A DNA stretch of 64,000 nucleotides from JAJEAD01 sp964420925. Lineage in GTDB: Bacteria > Pseudomonadota > Gammaproteobacteria > HK1. Both the position numbers and the translations under genes were made by a program. Position 1 is the stretch's first letter; each line of letters begins with the position of its first letter. Location: NCBI GenBank assembly GCA_964420925.1, contig CAYQVB010000116.1, positions 8,715-72,714 on the forward strand, written 5' to 3'. Below the pieces are notes generated by a model. It was not told the origin of the DNA. It saw only the letters and a program-made list of their open reading frames with translations, and did not search any database. Shown one piece after another: positions 32,358-41,174 of the stretch.

Positions 32358-33698
32358 TCAGATGTCGAGCTTTCGCTCCAGGAAATGGATGTCCACCCCG
32401 CCTTCCCGGAACGCGGGATCCTGACAGATCTCTTCGTGCAGGGGGATGTTGGTGTCGATGCCGTCGATGACGATCTCGCTGAGCGCGGTGCGCACGCGTG
32501 CGAGCGCGGACACGCGATCTTCGCCGTGCGCAATCAGCTTGCCGATCATGGAGTCGTAGAAAGGGGGGACTTCGTAGCCGTCGTAGACATGACTGTCGAG
32601 ACGGATTCCGGGTCCACCGGGGGGATGGAAGAGGGTGATGCGGCCGGGCGAGGGCATGAAGTTCCGAGGGTTTTCCGCGTTCAGGCGACACTCGACGGCA
32701 TGGCCCCGGATGGTGACCTCGTCCTGGCGAATGCCGAGCTCTTCGCCCGCCGCGATCCTGAGCTGCGCTTTCACCAGGTCGATTCCGGTCACCATTTCGG
32801 TAACCGGATGCTCGACCTGGATACGGGTGTTCATCTCGATGAAGTAGAACTCGCCCTTCTCGTACAGGAACTCGAAGGTGCCCGCCCCGCGGTAGCCGAT
32901 GTCCTCGCAGGCCTGCACGCAGCGCGCGCCGATGCGACGGCGCTGTTCGGGCGAGATGCCGGGGGCGGGAGCCTCCTCGATGACCTTCTGGTTGCGTCGC
33001 TGGACGGAACAGTCGCGTTCGCCGAGCGAAACCACGTTGCCGTGGGAATCGGCGAGGACCTGGATCTCCACGTGCCGGGGTCGCTCCAGGTACTTCTCGA
33101 GATAGACGCGATCGTCGCCGAACGCCGCTCGGGCCTCCGCCCGCGTCACCGAGACCGCACGCTCGAGCTCCGCCTCGCTTCGCACCACCCGCATTCCGCG
33201 GCCGCCGCCGCCGCCCACCGCCTTGATCATGACGGGATAGCCGACCCCGCGGGCCATGCGCTGCACCTCGCCGCGGTCGCTCCCGAGCGCGCCACCGGAG
33301 CCGGGCAGGCAGGGAACCCCCGCCGCCTGCATGCAGGCGATTGCTTCGAGCTTGTCGCCCATGACGCGGATGGTGTCGGGCCGCGGGCCGATGAAATGAA
33401 AACCGCTCTGCTCGACACGCTCGGCGAAGTCCGCGTTCTCGGCGAGGAAACCATAGCCTGGGTGAACCGCCGACGCGTCGGTGACCTCCGCCGCGCTCAC
33501 CATCGCCGGAATGTTCAGGTAGCTCTCGGAGGCGGGTGGCGGCCCGATGCACACCGACTCGTCGGCGAGGCGCACGTGCATCAGATCCCGATCCGCGGAG
33601 GAATGCACCGCCACCGTCTTGATCCCCAGCTCCCGGCACGCACGCAGGATGCGGAGCGCGATCTCGCCCCGGTTCGCGATGACGACCTTCTCGAGCAT
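32358..33698 (-). CDS. accC: Biotin carboxylase, acetyl-CoA carboxylase subunit (AccC)
   Basis: A 446-residue enzyme that carboxylates the biotin of AccB using ATP and bicarbonate. It shows VIANRGEIALRILRACRELG at the start and the ATP-grasp loop GGGGGRGMRVV. The catalytic segment MNTRIQVEHPVTEMVTG and ECRLNAENP are also present. Length and ends match the family (E. coli 449). It lies seven bases after accB, as in the usual accBC operon, and commits acetyl-CoA to fatty acid synthesis. Confidence 0.96.
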   Translation of the reverse strand: MLEKVVIANRGEIALRILRACRELGIKTVAVHSSADRDLMHVRLADESVCIGPPPASESYLNIPAMVSAAEVTDASAVHPGYGFLAENADFAERVEQSGFHFIGPRPDTIRVMGDKLEAIACMQAAGVPCLPGSGGALGSDRGEVQRMARGVGYPVMIKAVGGGGGRGMRVVRSEAELERAVSVTRAEARAAFGDDRVYLEKYLERPRHVEIQVLADSHGNVVSLGERDCSVQRRNQKVIEEAPAPGISPEQRRRIGARCVQACEDIGYRGAGTFEFLYEKGEFYFIEMNTRIQVEHPVTEMVTGIDLVKAQLRIAAGEELGIRQDEVTIRGHAVECRLNAENPRNFMPSPGRITLFHPPGGPGIRLDSHVYDGYEVPPFYDSMIGKLIAHGEDRVSALARVRTALSEIVIDGIDTNIPLHEEICQDPAFREGGVDIHFLERKLDI

Positions 33699-33705
33699 CC
33701 CGATG

Positions 33706-34185
33706 TCAGGCGTCGAGATCGACGACGAAGAGCGGCTGGCCGTACTCGACGGGTTGGCCGTTCTCGACCAGCACCGCGCTGACCACTCCCGTGCAGTCCG
33801 CTTCCACCTGGTTGAGGATCTTCATCGCTTCGATGATGCACAGGGTATCGCCGACCTCGATGCGCTGGCCGACGTTGACGAAAGGCCGCGACCCCGGAGA
33901 AGAAGCCGAGAAGTAGGTTCCCACCATCGGCGAGGTCACCGTGTGGCCCGATACTTCCGGCTCCGCGTCGACGGGAGCCGGTTCGGGGACGACGGGCACG
34001 GCCGGAGCCGGAGGCGCGGCGGCGGGCGGGGGGGCCGCGACATACGAGACCCCCGCGCCTGGAGCCGCGACCACCGGCGGGCTGCGCCGTATCCTCACCG
34101 ACTCCTCGCCCTCGTGGACCTCGATCTCGTCCACCTCGGACTGCTCCAGCAGCTCGATGAGCTTCTTTATCTTGCGAATGTCCAT
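33706..34185 (-). CDS. accB: Biotin carboxyl carrier protein (AccB)
   Basis: A 159-residue carrier. An N-terminal helix (MDIRKIKKLIELLEQSEVDE) is followed by an Ala/Pro-rich linker (about 37-77). The biotinyl domain is at about 80-159, with the biotin-accepting K122 in EAMKILNQVE. The ATG at 34185 gives the standard N-terminus. It is seven bases downstream of aroQ and precedes accC. Confidence 0.96.
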   Translation of the reverse strand: MDIRKIKKLIELLEQSEVDEIEVHEGEESVRIRRSPPVVAAPGAGVSYVAAPPPAAAPPAPAVPVVPEPAPVDAEPEVSGHTVTSPMVGTYFSASSPGSRPFVNVGQRIEVGDTLCIIEAMKILNQVEADCTGVVSAVLVENGQPVEYGQPLFVVDLDA

Positions 34186-34192
34186 CCTCGGC

Positions 34193-34630
34193 TCAGGCGA
34201 GTCTGGCCGCGGCAGCGCGGTACGCGAGTTCATAGCCCAGGGGGCCGAACCCGACAATCACCCCGAGCGCGAGATCGGAAAAGTAGGAGCGGTGGCGAAA
34301 GGGCTCGCGCCGATGCACGTTGGAGAGATGAATCTCGATGAAGGGAATCGCCGCCGCGGCGAAGGCATCGCGGAGCGCGATACTGGTATGGGTAAAAGCG
34401 GCGGGATTGATGAGAATGAACCCGACTTCCTCGTCCGGCGCGCGCTGCACCCGGTCTACCAGCTCGTGCTCGGCATTGCTCTGAAAACAGCTCAGACGAT
34501 GACCGTCCGCGCCCGCCAGCGCTCCGAGGCGGGCCTCTATGTCGGAGAGCCGGTCCGCCCCGTAGTGCTCGGGCTCGCGCGTTCCGAGCAGGTTGAGGTT
34601 GGGTCCGTTGAGAAGGAGAATGTGCGCCAT
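34193..34630 (-). CDS. aroQ: 3-dehydroquinate dehydratase, type II (AroQ)
   Basis: A 145-residue type II enzyme of the shikimate pathway. It begins MAHILLLNGPNLNLLGTREP and contains the active-site Tyr in EHYGADRL, the SNAEHELVDRV segment, INPAAFTHTS and the catalytic His in IEIHLSNVHRREPFRH. The start could also be the ATG four codons upstream (34642); neither has a strong ribosome-binding site. The order aroQ-accB-accC is conserved in many proteobacteria. Confidence 0.95.
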   Translation of the reverse strand: MAHILLLNGPNLNLLGTREPEHYGADRLSDIEARLGALAGADGHRLSCFQSNAEHELVDRVQRAPDEEVGFILINPAAFTHTSIALRDAFAAAAIPFIEIHLSNVHRREPFRHRSYFSDLALGVIVGFGPLGYELAYRAAAARLA

Positions 34631-34691
34631 ACCTTTGTTCATTTTGCGAAAATTGGCCGAAGTTCGTTGCCGTTATCCGCAAGATTCTACA

Positions 34692-35300
34692 TTAGGACTC
34701 CCGGGCGGTTTCCGGTTTCTGTTCCACCAGCAGGTTGTCGAGTCGATTCGCGAGCGCATCCCGGGTCAACGCGCCCGTGTAGCGCTCGACCACCCTCCCG
34801 CTCGGAGAGACCAGCGCGGTAAAGGGAAGGGCCTGCGTCGCACTTCCGAAGCTCCGCATCAGTTCCAGAAGCGGAGCATCGCCCACCCCGGTGGGATAGT
34901 TGAGAGATACTTCCCGCGCGTACGTGCGCACCGCCTCGACGTCATCGAGCGCGAGCCCGACGAAGCGCACCCCTCGCGAACGATACCGGGACTGCAGTTC
35001 GATCAGCACCGGAACTTCCTGAAGACAGGGGGAGCACCATGTCGCCCAGAAGTTGACGACCACGAGGTTGCCATCCCAGTGGGCCATGCGCCGGTGCACT
35101 CCGTCCTGATCGACGAACTGGAAATCGGGGCGGCGATCCACATCGTCGAGGCGATGGGCAGAGTCCGGTGCCCGCGCGCCCGGAATGGGGCGAGACGCCC
35201 ACTCGTGGACGAGATAGCCCGCGACCAGTCCCAACCCTGCACTTGCGAGCACGAGCACCCCCGCGATCGCGCCCATGCGGACACGACTCAACTCCCGCAC
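34692..35300 (-). CDS. TlpA/ResA-like periplasmic thioredoxin
   Basis: A 202-residue protein. A single N-terminal membrane segment (about 9-31) anchors a thioredoxin-like domain in the periplasm. The redox motif is WCSPC (C89, C92) in VNFWATWCSPCLQEVP. The cis-Pro loop reads TQALPFTALVSPSG. Such proteins reduce disulfides in cytochrome c or oxidase assembly factors. The cox cluster lies 20 kb away, so a direct link is only possible. It precedes aroQ on the same strand. Confidence 0.82.
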   Translation of the reverse strand: MRELSRVRMGAIAGVLVLASAGLGLVAGYLVHEWASRPIPGARAPDSAHRLDDVDRRPDFQFVDQDGVHRRMAHWDGNLVVVNFWATWCSPCLQEVPVLIELQSRYRSRGVRFVGLALDDVEAVRTYAREVSLNYPTGVGDAPLLELMRSFGSATQALPFTALVSPSGRVVERYTGALTRDALANRLDNLLVEQKPETARES

Positions 35301-35521
35301 CCCCGATTCCGCTCATGCCGGCAGCCCGCTCGCGGCTTGAATTGCATCGCATGCATCCCCATGAACGAGATGTCGATCCCGACGATACACTATCCTTTTC
35401 CTGCCTCGACCGGTCGGATTCGCGACTCGGGGTGCAACATGCCCGGTACCAACCCTCTTTCCGCCGCCCCCGCGCCGCATGCGCGTCCCCGGCGACCTTC
35501 GCATTCCGGTCCCGCCCCCCG

Positions 35522-35983
35522 ATGAGGCTCTTCCCTCTTCTGCTTCTCGGCTTCATCGCCACCCCGCTCGTCGAGCTCTTCATTCTCATCGAGGTAGGTT
35601 CGGCCATCGGCGCTCTGCCCGCGATCCTGTTGTGCATCGCAACCGCCGCGCTCGGCGCCGCGCTGGTACGGGCGCAAGGGTTGCGAACGCTGCGGGAAGT
35701 CCAGGACGCGATGAGACGCGGGGAAGTGCCCGCGCTCGCCATGCTGGAGGGGGTGGTCCTCGCGCTGGCCGGAGTGCTCCTGCTGACCCCCGGTCTGGCG
35801 ACGGACGCGATCGGTTTCGCCGCGCTGTTGCCGCCGCTCCGCCGAGGGTTGCTGCTGCGCGGGTTGCGTGCGCATCTTCGCCCTCACTTCTCGGCATCCT
35901 CCGCCCGTCGGCCGGGCGGCGGCGCCACTCTCGAGGGTGAGTTCCGACGCCGTCACGAGCCTCCGGCTCGCATCGAAAGATAG
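35522..35983 (+). CDS. fxsA: FxsA-family membrane protein
   Basis: A 153-residue inner-membrane protein. It has LLLLGFIATPLVELFILIEV and the conserved LALAGVLLLTPGLATDAIGF, characteristic of FxsA (known in E. coli for overriding F-plasmid exclusion of phage T7). About three membrane segments precede a basic, soluble C-terminus (about 110-153). The start at 35522 is the first residue of the conserved region. groESL often lies beside fxsA but is not here. Confidence 0.85.
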   Translation: MRLFPLLLLGFIATPLVELFILIEVGSAIGALPAILLCIATAALGAALVRAQGLRTLREVQDAMRRGEVPALAMLEGVVLALAGVLLLTPGLATDAIGFAALLPPLRRGLLLRGLRAHLRPHFSASSARRPGGGATLEGEFRRRHEPPARIER

Positions 35984-36021
35984 GAAAATCGCCCGGCACC
36001 GATCCGGACGAGGCGGAAGAG

Positions 36022-38934
36022 GTGGCGGAACTCCTGATGCCCTCCCTGCCCGGCACCCTTCGAAGGCTCGCCGCGCATCGCGTCGCCCGCTATGCCGAGG
36101 CGGCCGAGAGAGCGGGCATTCTCCCCTGGCGCATGGAGGAGGGACCCGGCCTCGCCGAGCGCGTCTGGGCGTGCAGCGAGTTCGTGGCCGAGAGCTGCAC
36201 TCGCTACCCCTCGATGCTGGCCGACCTCCACGAAAGCGGAGACCTCGGGCGTGGCTACGCGCAGGGTGAGGACGACACGGAGACGCGGCGACGCGTTTCC
36301 CTTCATGTCGAGCGCCTGCGGGCGGCGCTCGGCGACAGTCCCGGCGAGGAGGCGCTGCGCCAGGGCCTGCGGCGAATGCGCCGGCGCGAGATGGTGCGCG
36401 TCGCCTGGCGCGACATCGGGGGGCTCGCCGGCCTCGAGGAAGTCATGGGGGACACCTCCGCCTTCGCCGATGCGGTGCTCGCGTACACCTCCGACGTGCT
36501 CCATCGCCGCCTTGCCTCCACCCTGGGCGAGCCGACGAGCCGGGATGGCCGCGCCCAGCGCCTGGTCGTGTACGCGCTCGGCAAGCTCGGAGCGGAAGAG
36601 CTCAACTTCTCTTCCGACATCGATCTGCTCTTCGCCTATCCGGAAGCCGGTGAGTGCCTGAACGGAAAGAAGGCCCTCGCCAACCAGGAGTTCTTTGCCC
36701 GCCTGGGACAAAAGCTGGTGCAGGCGCTCAGCGATCGCAACGAGGAAGGCATCGTGTTCCGGGTGGACATGCGGCTTCGCCCCTTCGGAAACGCGGGCCC
36801 GATCGTGTCCAGCTTCGACGCGCTGGAGGACTACTACCAGAACCACGGGCGAGACTGGGAACGCTACGCGCTGATTCGGGCGAGACCGGTCACCGGCAAC
36901 CCTCGGGACGGCTCGAGCCTCCTCGACCGATTGCGGCCATTCGTCTTCCGGCGCTACCTCGATTTCGGGGCGCTTCAGTCCATGCGGGAAATGAAGCGGC
37001 TGATGAGCGACGAGGTCGCCCGCCGTGGACTGGAGAACCACGTCAAGCTCGGGGTGGGCGGAATCCGGGAGCTCGAGTTCACCGGTCAGGCCTTCCAGAT
37101 GGTGCGCGGCGGGCGAGTGCCCGCGCTTCGCAACCGGCACATCCTGCGGGTCATCGCCGAGCTCGCGCGGCTGCGCCTGCTTCCCGACTACGCGGCCACG
37201 GACCTCGACCGGGCGTATCGATTTCTGCGCACCGCCGAACACCGCATCCAGCAGATGCAGGACCGGCAGGACCACACCCTTCCCGAAGACGAGAACGCTC
37301 GAACCTGCCTCGCCGCCGGCATGGGATTCGACGATTGGTCCGCATTTTCGTTCGAGCTCGAGCGTCATCGCGCCCGGGTGCACTCGCATTTCGACCAGGT
37401 GCTGGGCCCGACCACCGCGGACGCGCACTTCGAGGACCCGCTCGCCGCGCTATGGGCCGGCAGCCTCGACGAGGCGCAGGCGAGCGCTCGACTGGACGAG
37501 GCGGGATACGAGGACGGCGCTCTCGCCTACTCCGCCATACGCCGTTTCGCCGATACGCATGCCATCCGCTTCCTCGACACCCGGGGACGCGAGCGCCTCG
37601 GACGCCTGATGCCCGATCTTCTTCGCGCCTGCGGGCGCAGCCGGCCGGCCGGCGACACCCTGGCCCGGGCTCTCAAGGTCATCGAGACCTTCGCGAGGCG
37701 CAGCGTCTACATCGCCCTGCTCTGCGAACGCCCGATCGCGCTATCCCAGCTCGTGCGCCTGTGTCGTGCGAGTCCGTGGATCGCCCAGCAGGTCGGACGC
37801 CACCCGCTGCTCCTCGACGAGCTGCTCGATCCTCGCACTCTGTACGCTCCGCTCGACCGGGCGGCGCTGATCGAAGATCTCGTGGCGCGCCTCGCCGATC
37901 TTCCCCCGGGAGACACCGAGCAGGAGATGGCCGTGTTGCGCCAGTTCAAGCACGCGAACACCCTGCGGGTCGCGGCGGCGGACGTGGCGCGGACCATGCC
38001 CCTGATGGTGGTGAGCGACCATCTCACGGACATCGCCGAAATCACGCTGGCCAAGGCCGCTGACATCGCGATTCGCGACCTCGTGGCCCGCCACGGCGAA
38101 GCGCGATGCCGAATCGACGGCGAAGAGCGGTCCGCGTCCTTCGCCATCGTCGCCTACGGGAAGCTCGGGGGCTTCGAGCTCGGCTACGGCTCGGATCTCG
38201 ACCTGGTCTTCGTGCACGACAGCAGCGGCGACGCCCAGCAGACCGGAGGACCGCGGGTCATCGACAATGCCCGCTTCTTCGCCCGCGTCGCGCAGCGCGT
38301 CATTCATTTCGTCAGCATGCGCACCGCCGACGGGGTGCTCTACGAGATCGACGCCAGGCTCAGGCCGGACGGGGGCAAGGGAATACTCGTGAACAGCCTG
38401 AGCGGGCTCGCCGGATACCTGAGGGAGTCGGCCTGGACCTGGGAGCAGCAGGCCCTGGTTCGCGCGCGAGTGGTGGCAGGTGATTACGCGTTGCGGGAGC
38501 GCTTCATGGCGCTGCGACGGGAGATCCTGCTGCGGCCTCGCGAGCCGGCGCGCCTGCGTACGGAGGTGAGGGAGATGCGCGAGCGAATGCGCGCCAACCT
38601 GAGCCGGGACACGAAGACGGACTTCGATCTCAAGCAGGGCACGGGCGGTATCGCGGACATCGAATTTATGGTGCAATACGCCGCCTTGCGCTGGGCGGGC
38701 AAGCTCGGTGACTACCTGGACTACACCGACAACATCCGGCTTCTCGACGGGTGCGAAAAGATCGGCTTGATGGACCCTCGCGACGTACGCTCCCTGACCG
38801 ATGCGTACCGCGCGTACCGTGCCCGGATGCACGAGAACGCGTTGCACGAGTTTCCCGGTGTCGTGCCGGAGGACGAGTTTTCCGAGCACCGGGAGGCGGT
38901 GTCTCGTATCTGGCGCGGATTGATGGAGGCTTGA
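36022..38934 (+). CDS. glnE: Glutamine synthetase adenylyltransferase/deadenylyltransferase (GlnE)
   Basis: A 970-residue two-headed enzyme that adenylylates and deadenylylates glutamine synthetase in response to PII. Two nucleotidyltransferase domains are visible. The N-terminal (deadenylylase) one has LGAEELNFSSDIDLLFAY and the C-terminal (adenylylase) one has LGGFELGYGSDLDLVFVH. The second has a conserved IDARLRPDGGKGILV after it. Length is normal (E. coli 946). The GTG at 36022 is chosen with GGCGGAAGAG before it. ilvE follows 40 bases later on the same strand. Confidence 0.95.
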   Translation: MAELLMPSLPGTLRRLAAHRVARYAEAAERAGILPWRMEEGPGLAERVWACSEFVAESCTRYPSMLADLHESGDLGRGYAQGEDDTETRRRVSLHVERLRAALGDSPGEEALRQGLRRMRRREMVRVAWRDIGGLAGLEEVMGDTSAFADAVLAYTSDVLHRRLASTLGEPTSRDGRAQRLVVYALGKLGAEELNFSSDIDLLFAYPEAGECLNGKKALANQEFFARLGQKLVQALSDRNEEGIVFRVDMRLRPFGNAGPIVSSFDALEDYYQNHGRDWERYALIRARPVTGNPRDGSSLLDRLRPFVFRRYLDFGALQSMREMKRLMSDEVARRGLENHVKLGVGGIRELEFTGQAFQMVRGGRVPALRNRHILRVIAELARLRLLPDYAATDLDRAYRFLRTAEHRIQQMQDRQDHTLPEDENARTCLAAGMGFDDWSAFSFELERHRARVHSHFDQVLGPTTADAHFEDPLAALWAGSLDEAQASARLDEAGYEDGALAYSAIRRFADTHAIRFLDTRGRERLGRLMPDLLRACGRSRPAGDTLARALKVIETFARRSVYIALLCERPIALSQLVRLCRASPWIAQQVGRHPLLLDELLDPRTLYAPLDRAALIEDLVARLADLPPGDTEQEMAVLRQFKHANTLRVAAADVARTMPLMVVSDHLTDIAEITLAKAADIAIRDLVARHGEARCRIDGEERSASFAIVAYGKLGGFELGYGSDLDLVFVHDSSGDAQQTGGPRVIDNARFFARVAQRVIHFVSMRTADGVLYEIDARLRPDGGKGILVNSLSGLAGYLRESAWTWEQQALVRARVVAGDYALRERFMALRREILLRPREPARLRTEVREMRERMRANLSRDTKTDFDLKQGTGGIADIEFMVQYAALRWAGKLGDYLDYTDNIRLLDGCEKIGLMDPRDVRSLTDAYRAYRARMHENALHEFPGVVPEDEFSEHREAVSRIWRGLMEA

Positions 38935-38974
38935 GCCCGGCGCGGCGCTTGGAGAGTTCGGGGGGAACGGCGTA

Positions 38975-39895
38975 ATGGGTATGGAAGATCGTGACGGCCT
39001 CATCTGGATGGACGGCGAGTACGTGCCGTGGCGCGAAGCCAAAGTGCACGTCCTTACCCACACCCTGCACTATGGACTTGGCTGCTTCGAGGGAGTTCGC
39101 GCCTACAAGACGGAACAGGGCACCGCCATTTTCAGGCTCGAAGACCACACCGACCGGCTCTTCGACTCCGCGCAGATCCTCGCGATCAAGATCCCCTACG
39201 ACAAGGAAACGCTGAACCGGGTCCAGAGAGAGATCATCGCCAGGAACGGTCTCGAGTCCGCCTACGTGCGACCCCTCGTGTACTACGGATCGGAGGGGCT
39301 GGGGCTGCACGCCACCAGCCTGTCGGTGCACGTGGCGATTGCGACCTGGGAGTGGGGCGCCTACCTGGGGGCGGAGAACCTGGAACGCGGCATCCGGGTA
39401 CGCACCTCCTCGTTCAGCCGACACCACATCAACGCGGCGATGGGCAAGGCGAAGGCCAACGGGCAGTACATCAACTCCATCCTCGCCCTCTCCGAGGCGC
39501 TGAGCGACGGGTACGACGAGGCGCTGTTGCTCGACCCCCAGGGCTACGTCGCGGAGGGCAGCGGAGAGAACTTCTTCATGCTCCGCGACAACGTCATCTA
39601 CACCCCCGCCCTCACTTCGGCCCTGCCCGGCATTACCCGGGACACCGTGATCACCCTCGCGAAGGACCTCGGCTACTCGGTGCAGGAGCGGCTCATTACC
39701 CGGGACGAGGTCTACATCGCCGACGAGTGCTTCTTTACGGGCACCGCGGCCGAGGTCACTCCGATTCGCGAAGTCGACGGTCGCAGTATCGGAAGCGGGA
39801 GCCGCGGGCCGGTAACCGAAGCCCTGCAGTCGATCTACTTCGACCACGTGCAAGGCCGCAAGAACTCGCATCCCGAGTGGCTGACCTACGTTTGA
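38975..39895 (+). CDS. ilvE: Branched-chain amino-acid aminotransferase (IlvE)
   Basis: A 306-residue fold-type IV PLP enzyme. It has the start GLIWMDGEYVPWREAKVHVL, HYGLGCFEGVRAY, and the PLP Lys in MGKAKANGQYINSIL. EGSGENFFMLRD and TGTAAEVTPIREVDGR are also present. It carries out the last step of Leu, Ile and Val synthesis. GGGGGAA precedes the ATG. The glnE-ilvE pairing is seen in pseudomonads and relatives. Confidence 0.95.
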   Translation: MGMEDRDGLIWMDGEYVPWREAKVHVLTHTLHYGLGCFEGVRAYKTEQGTAIFRLEDHTDRLFDSAQILAIKIPYDKETLNRVQREIIARNGLESAYVRPLVYYGSEGLGLHATSLSVHVAIATWEWGAYLGAENLERGIRVRTSSFSRHHINAAMGKAKANGQYINSILALSEALSDGYDEALLLDPQGYVAEGSGENFFMLRDNVIYTPALTSALPGITRDTVITLAKDLGYSVQERLITRDEVYIADECFFTGTAAEVTPIREVDGRSIGSGSRGPVTEALQSIYFDHVQGRKNSHPEWLTYV

Positions 39896-40004
39896 TGGGC
39901 GGCCGGCGGCGATTCCTGCCGGGCCGGCAGCTCGGCCCCCTCCGATTCGTCGCTTCCAGACATCTCCCCACCGGAACCGGCGCTGGGCCGGCGAGGAGGT
40001 GTCC

Positions 40005-40214
40005 GTGGTAGATCCGACGGTTGGACAACCAGATCTGGTGGAGCCCAACGCCGAGAACCGTTATCACGTGACTCGGGCCGACCTGCCACTCAGTTGTCCG
40101 ATGCCCGGCATGTACCTCTGGAACTCGCACCCCAGGGTGTACCTCCCCATCGAGGGGCCCGGCGAAGCGATGTGTCCCTACTGCGGGGCGACGTATGTTC
40201 TCGAAGGCCAGTAG
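40005..40214 (+). CDS. Small zinc-finger protein (zf-CHCC family)
   Basis: A 69-residue protein with C..H..C..C ligands: LSCPMPGMYLWNSHPRVYLP and MCPYCGATYVL. This zinc-binding domain is related to mitochondrial complex I subunit NDUFS6 and occurs beside ilvE in many proteobacteria. GAGGAG lies six bases before the GTG at 40005, which is better placed than the GTG at 39999. Its function in bacteria is not known. Confidence 0.8.
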   Translation: MVDPTVGQPDLVEPNAENRYHVTRADLPLSCPMPGMYLWNSHPRVYLPIEGPGEAMCPYCGATYVLEGQ

Positions 40215-40346
40215 CGCTGAAGCCGCCCGCAGACACCGCACGTGACGAGGCCCTCAACCGGCTGCGGCACGCACCCGATCAGGAAAACCGGCACGCGGAC
40301 TCTCCCTCGGGCGGGGCCTCGTCGCCCGTCCTCGCGGTGCGAATCG

Positions 40347-41096
40347 ATGACGGAGAAACCGCTTCCGGTGAGCGCTGAACCGGGGGCCGCCGAACGCCTG
40401 ATCGTCGCTCTCGACGTCGCTACGGTCGACGAGGCCATGGATCTCGTCGAGCGCCTGGGCAAGTCGGTGACCTTCTACAAGGTAGGATGGCAGCTCTTCA
40501 TGGGCACGCACTTCCGAGTGCCCGAAGAGCTCGTGCGACGGGGGAAGAAGGTCTTTCTCGACCTGAAGATCGGGGACATCCCGGCGACGGTCCGCCAAGC
40601 GGTGGAGAACGTGCCGGAAGAGATTCTGGGTTCCCTCGATCTGATGACCCTGCAAGGAGCGAGCAACGCGGCAAGGGCGATTCGCGAATGGCGGCCGAAC
40701 GGCAAGCCCCGACTCCTGATGGTCACGATCCTGTCCAGCCTGGACCGACGGGATCTGTGCGAGGTCTACGGAGAGAATGCCGACGTCGAGGACTTCGTGG
40801 CGCTACGCGCCGAGAGGGCGCTCGCCGCCGGCTGCGAGGGGCTCATCGCGTCGGGCGAATCGGTCGCCAGGTTGCGCGCCCGGTTCGGGTCCGAACCGCT
40901 CATCGTGACGCCGGGAGTACGGCCTCCGGGCGCACCGGCGGATGATCAAAGTCGCCTGCTCAGCCCTTTCGAGGCCGCTCGGGATGGCGCTGACTACCTC
41001 GTTGTCGGCCGACCCATCCGCAACGCGCCCGACCCCCGGGCAAAGGCCGAGGAAATCATCGAAGACCTTCGGGCAGGGCTGGCGGCCCGATCCTGA
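40347..41096 (+). CDS. pyrF: Orotidine 5'-phosphate decarboxylase (PyrF)
   Basis: A 249-residue TIM-barrel enzyme that makes UMP. It has RLIVALDVATVDEAMDLVERL and the catalytic Asp-Lys-Asp in FLDLKIGDIPATVRQ. The phosphate-binding end reads IVTPGVRPPG and DYLVVGRPIRNAPDP. The ATG at 40347 gives the usual length (E. coli 245); a GTG at 40368 is also possible. It ends 78 bases before the convergent mnmE. Confidence 0.93.
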   Translation: MTEKPLPVSAEPGAAERLIVALDVATVDEAMDLVERLGKSVTFYKVGWQLFMGTHFRVPEELVRRGKKVFLDLKIGDIPATVRQAVENVPEEILGSLDLMTLQGASNAARAIREWRPNGKPRLLMVTILSSLDRRDLCEVYGENADVEDFVALRAERALAAGCEGLIASGESVARLRARFGSEPLIVTPGVRPPGAPADDQSRLLSPFEAARDGADYLVVGRPIRNAPDPRAKAEEIIEDLRAGLAARS

Positions 41097-41174
41097 GGTC
41101 TCCTGGCGGGCGGGCCTTTGGCCCCGGGGAGTCCGTTCGGCGGCAGCCCCTGCTCGAAAGTGGATCAGCGCGGG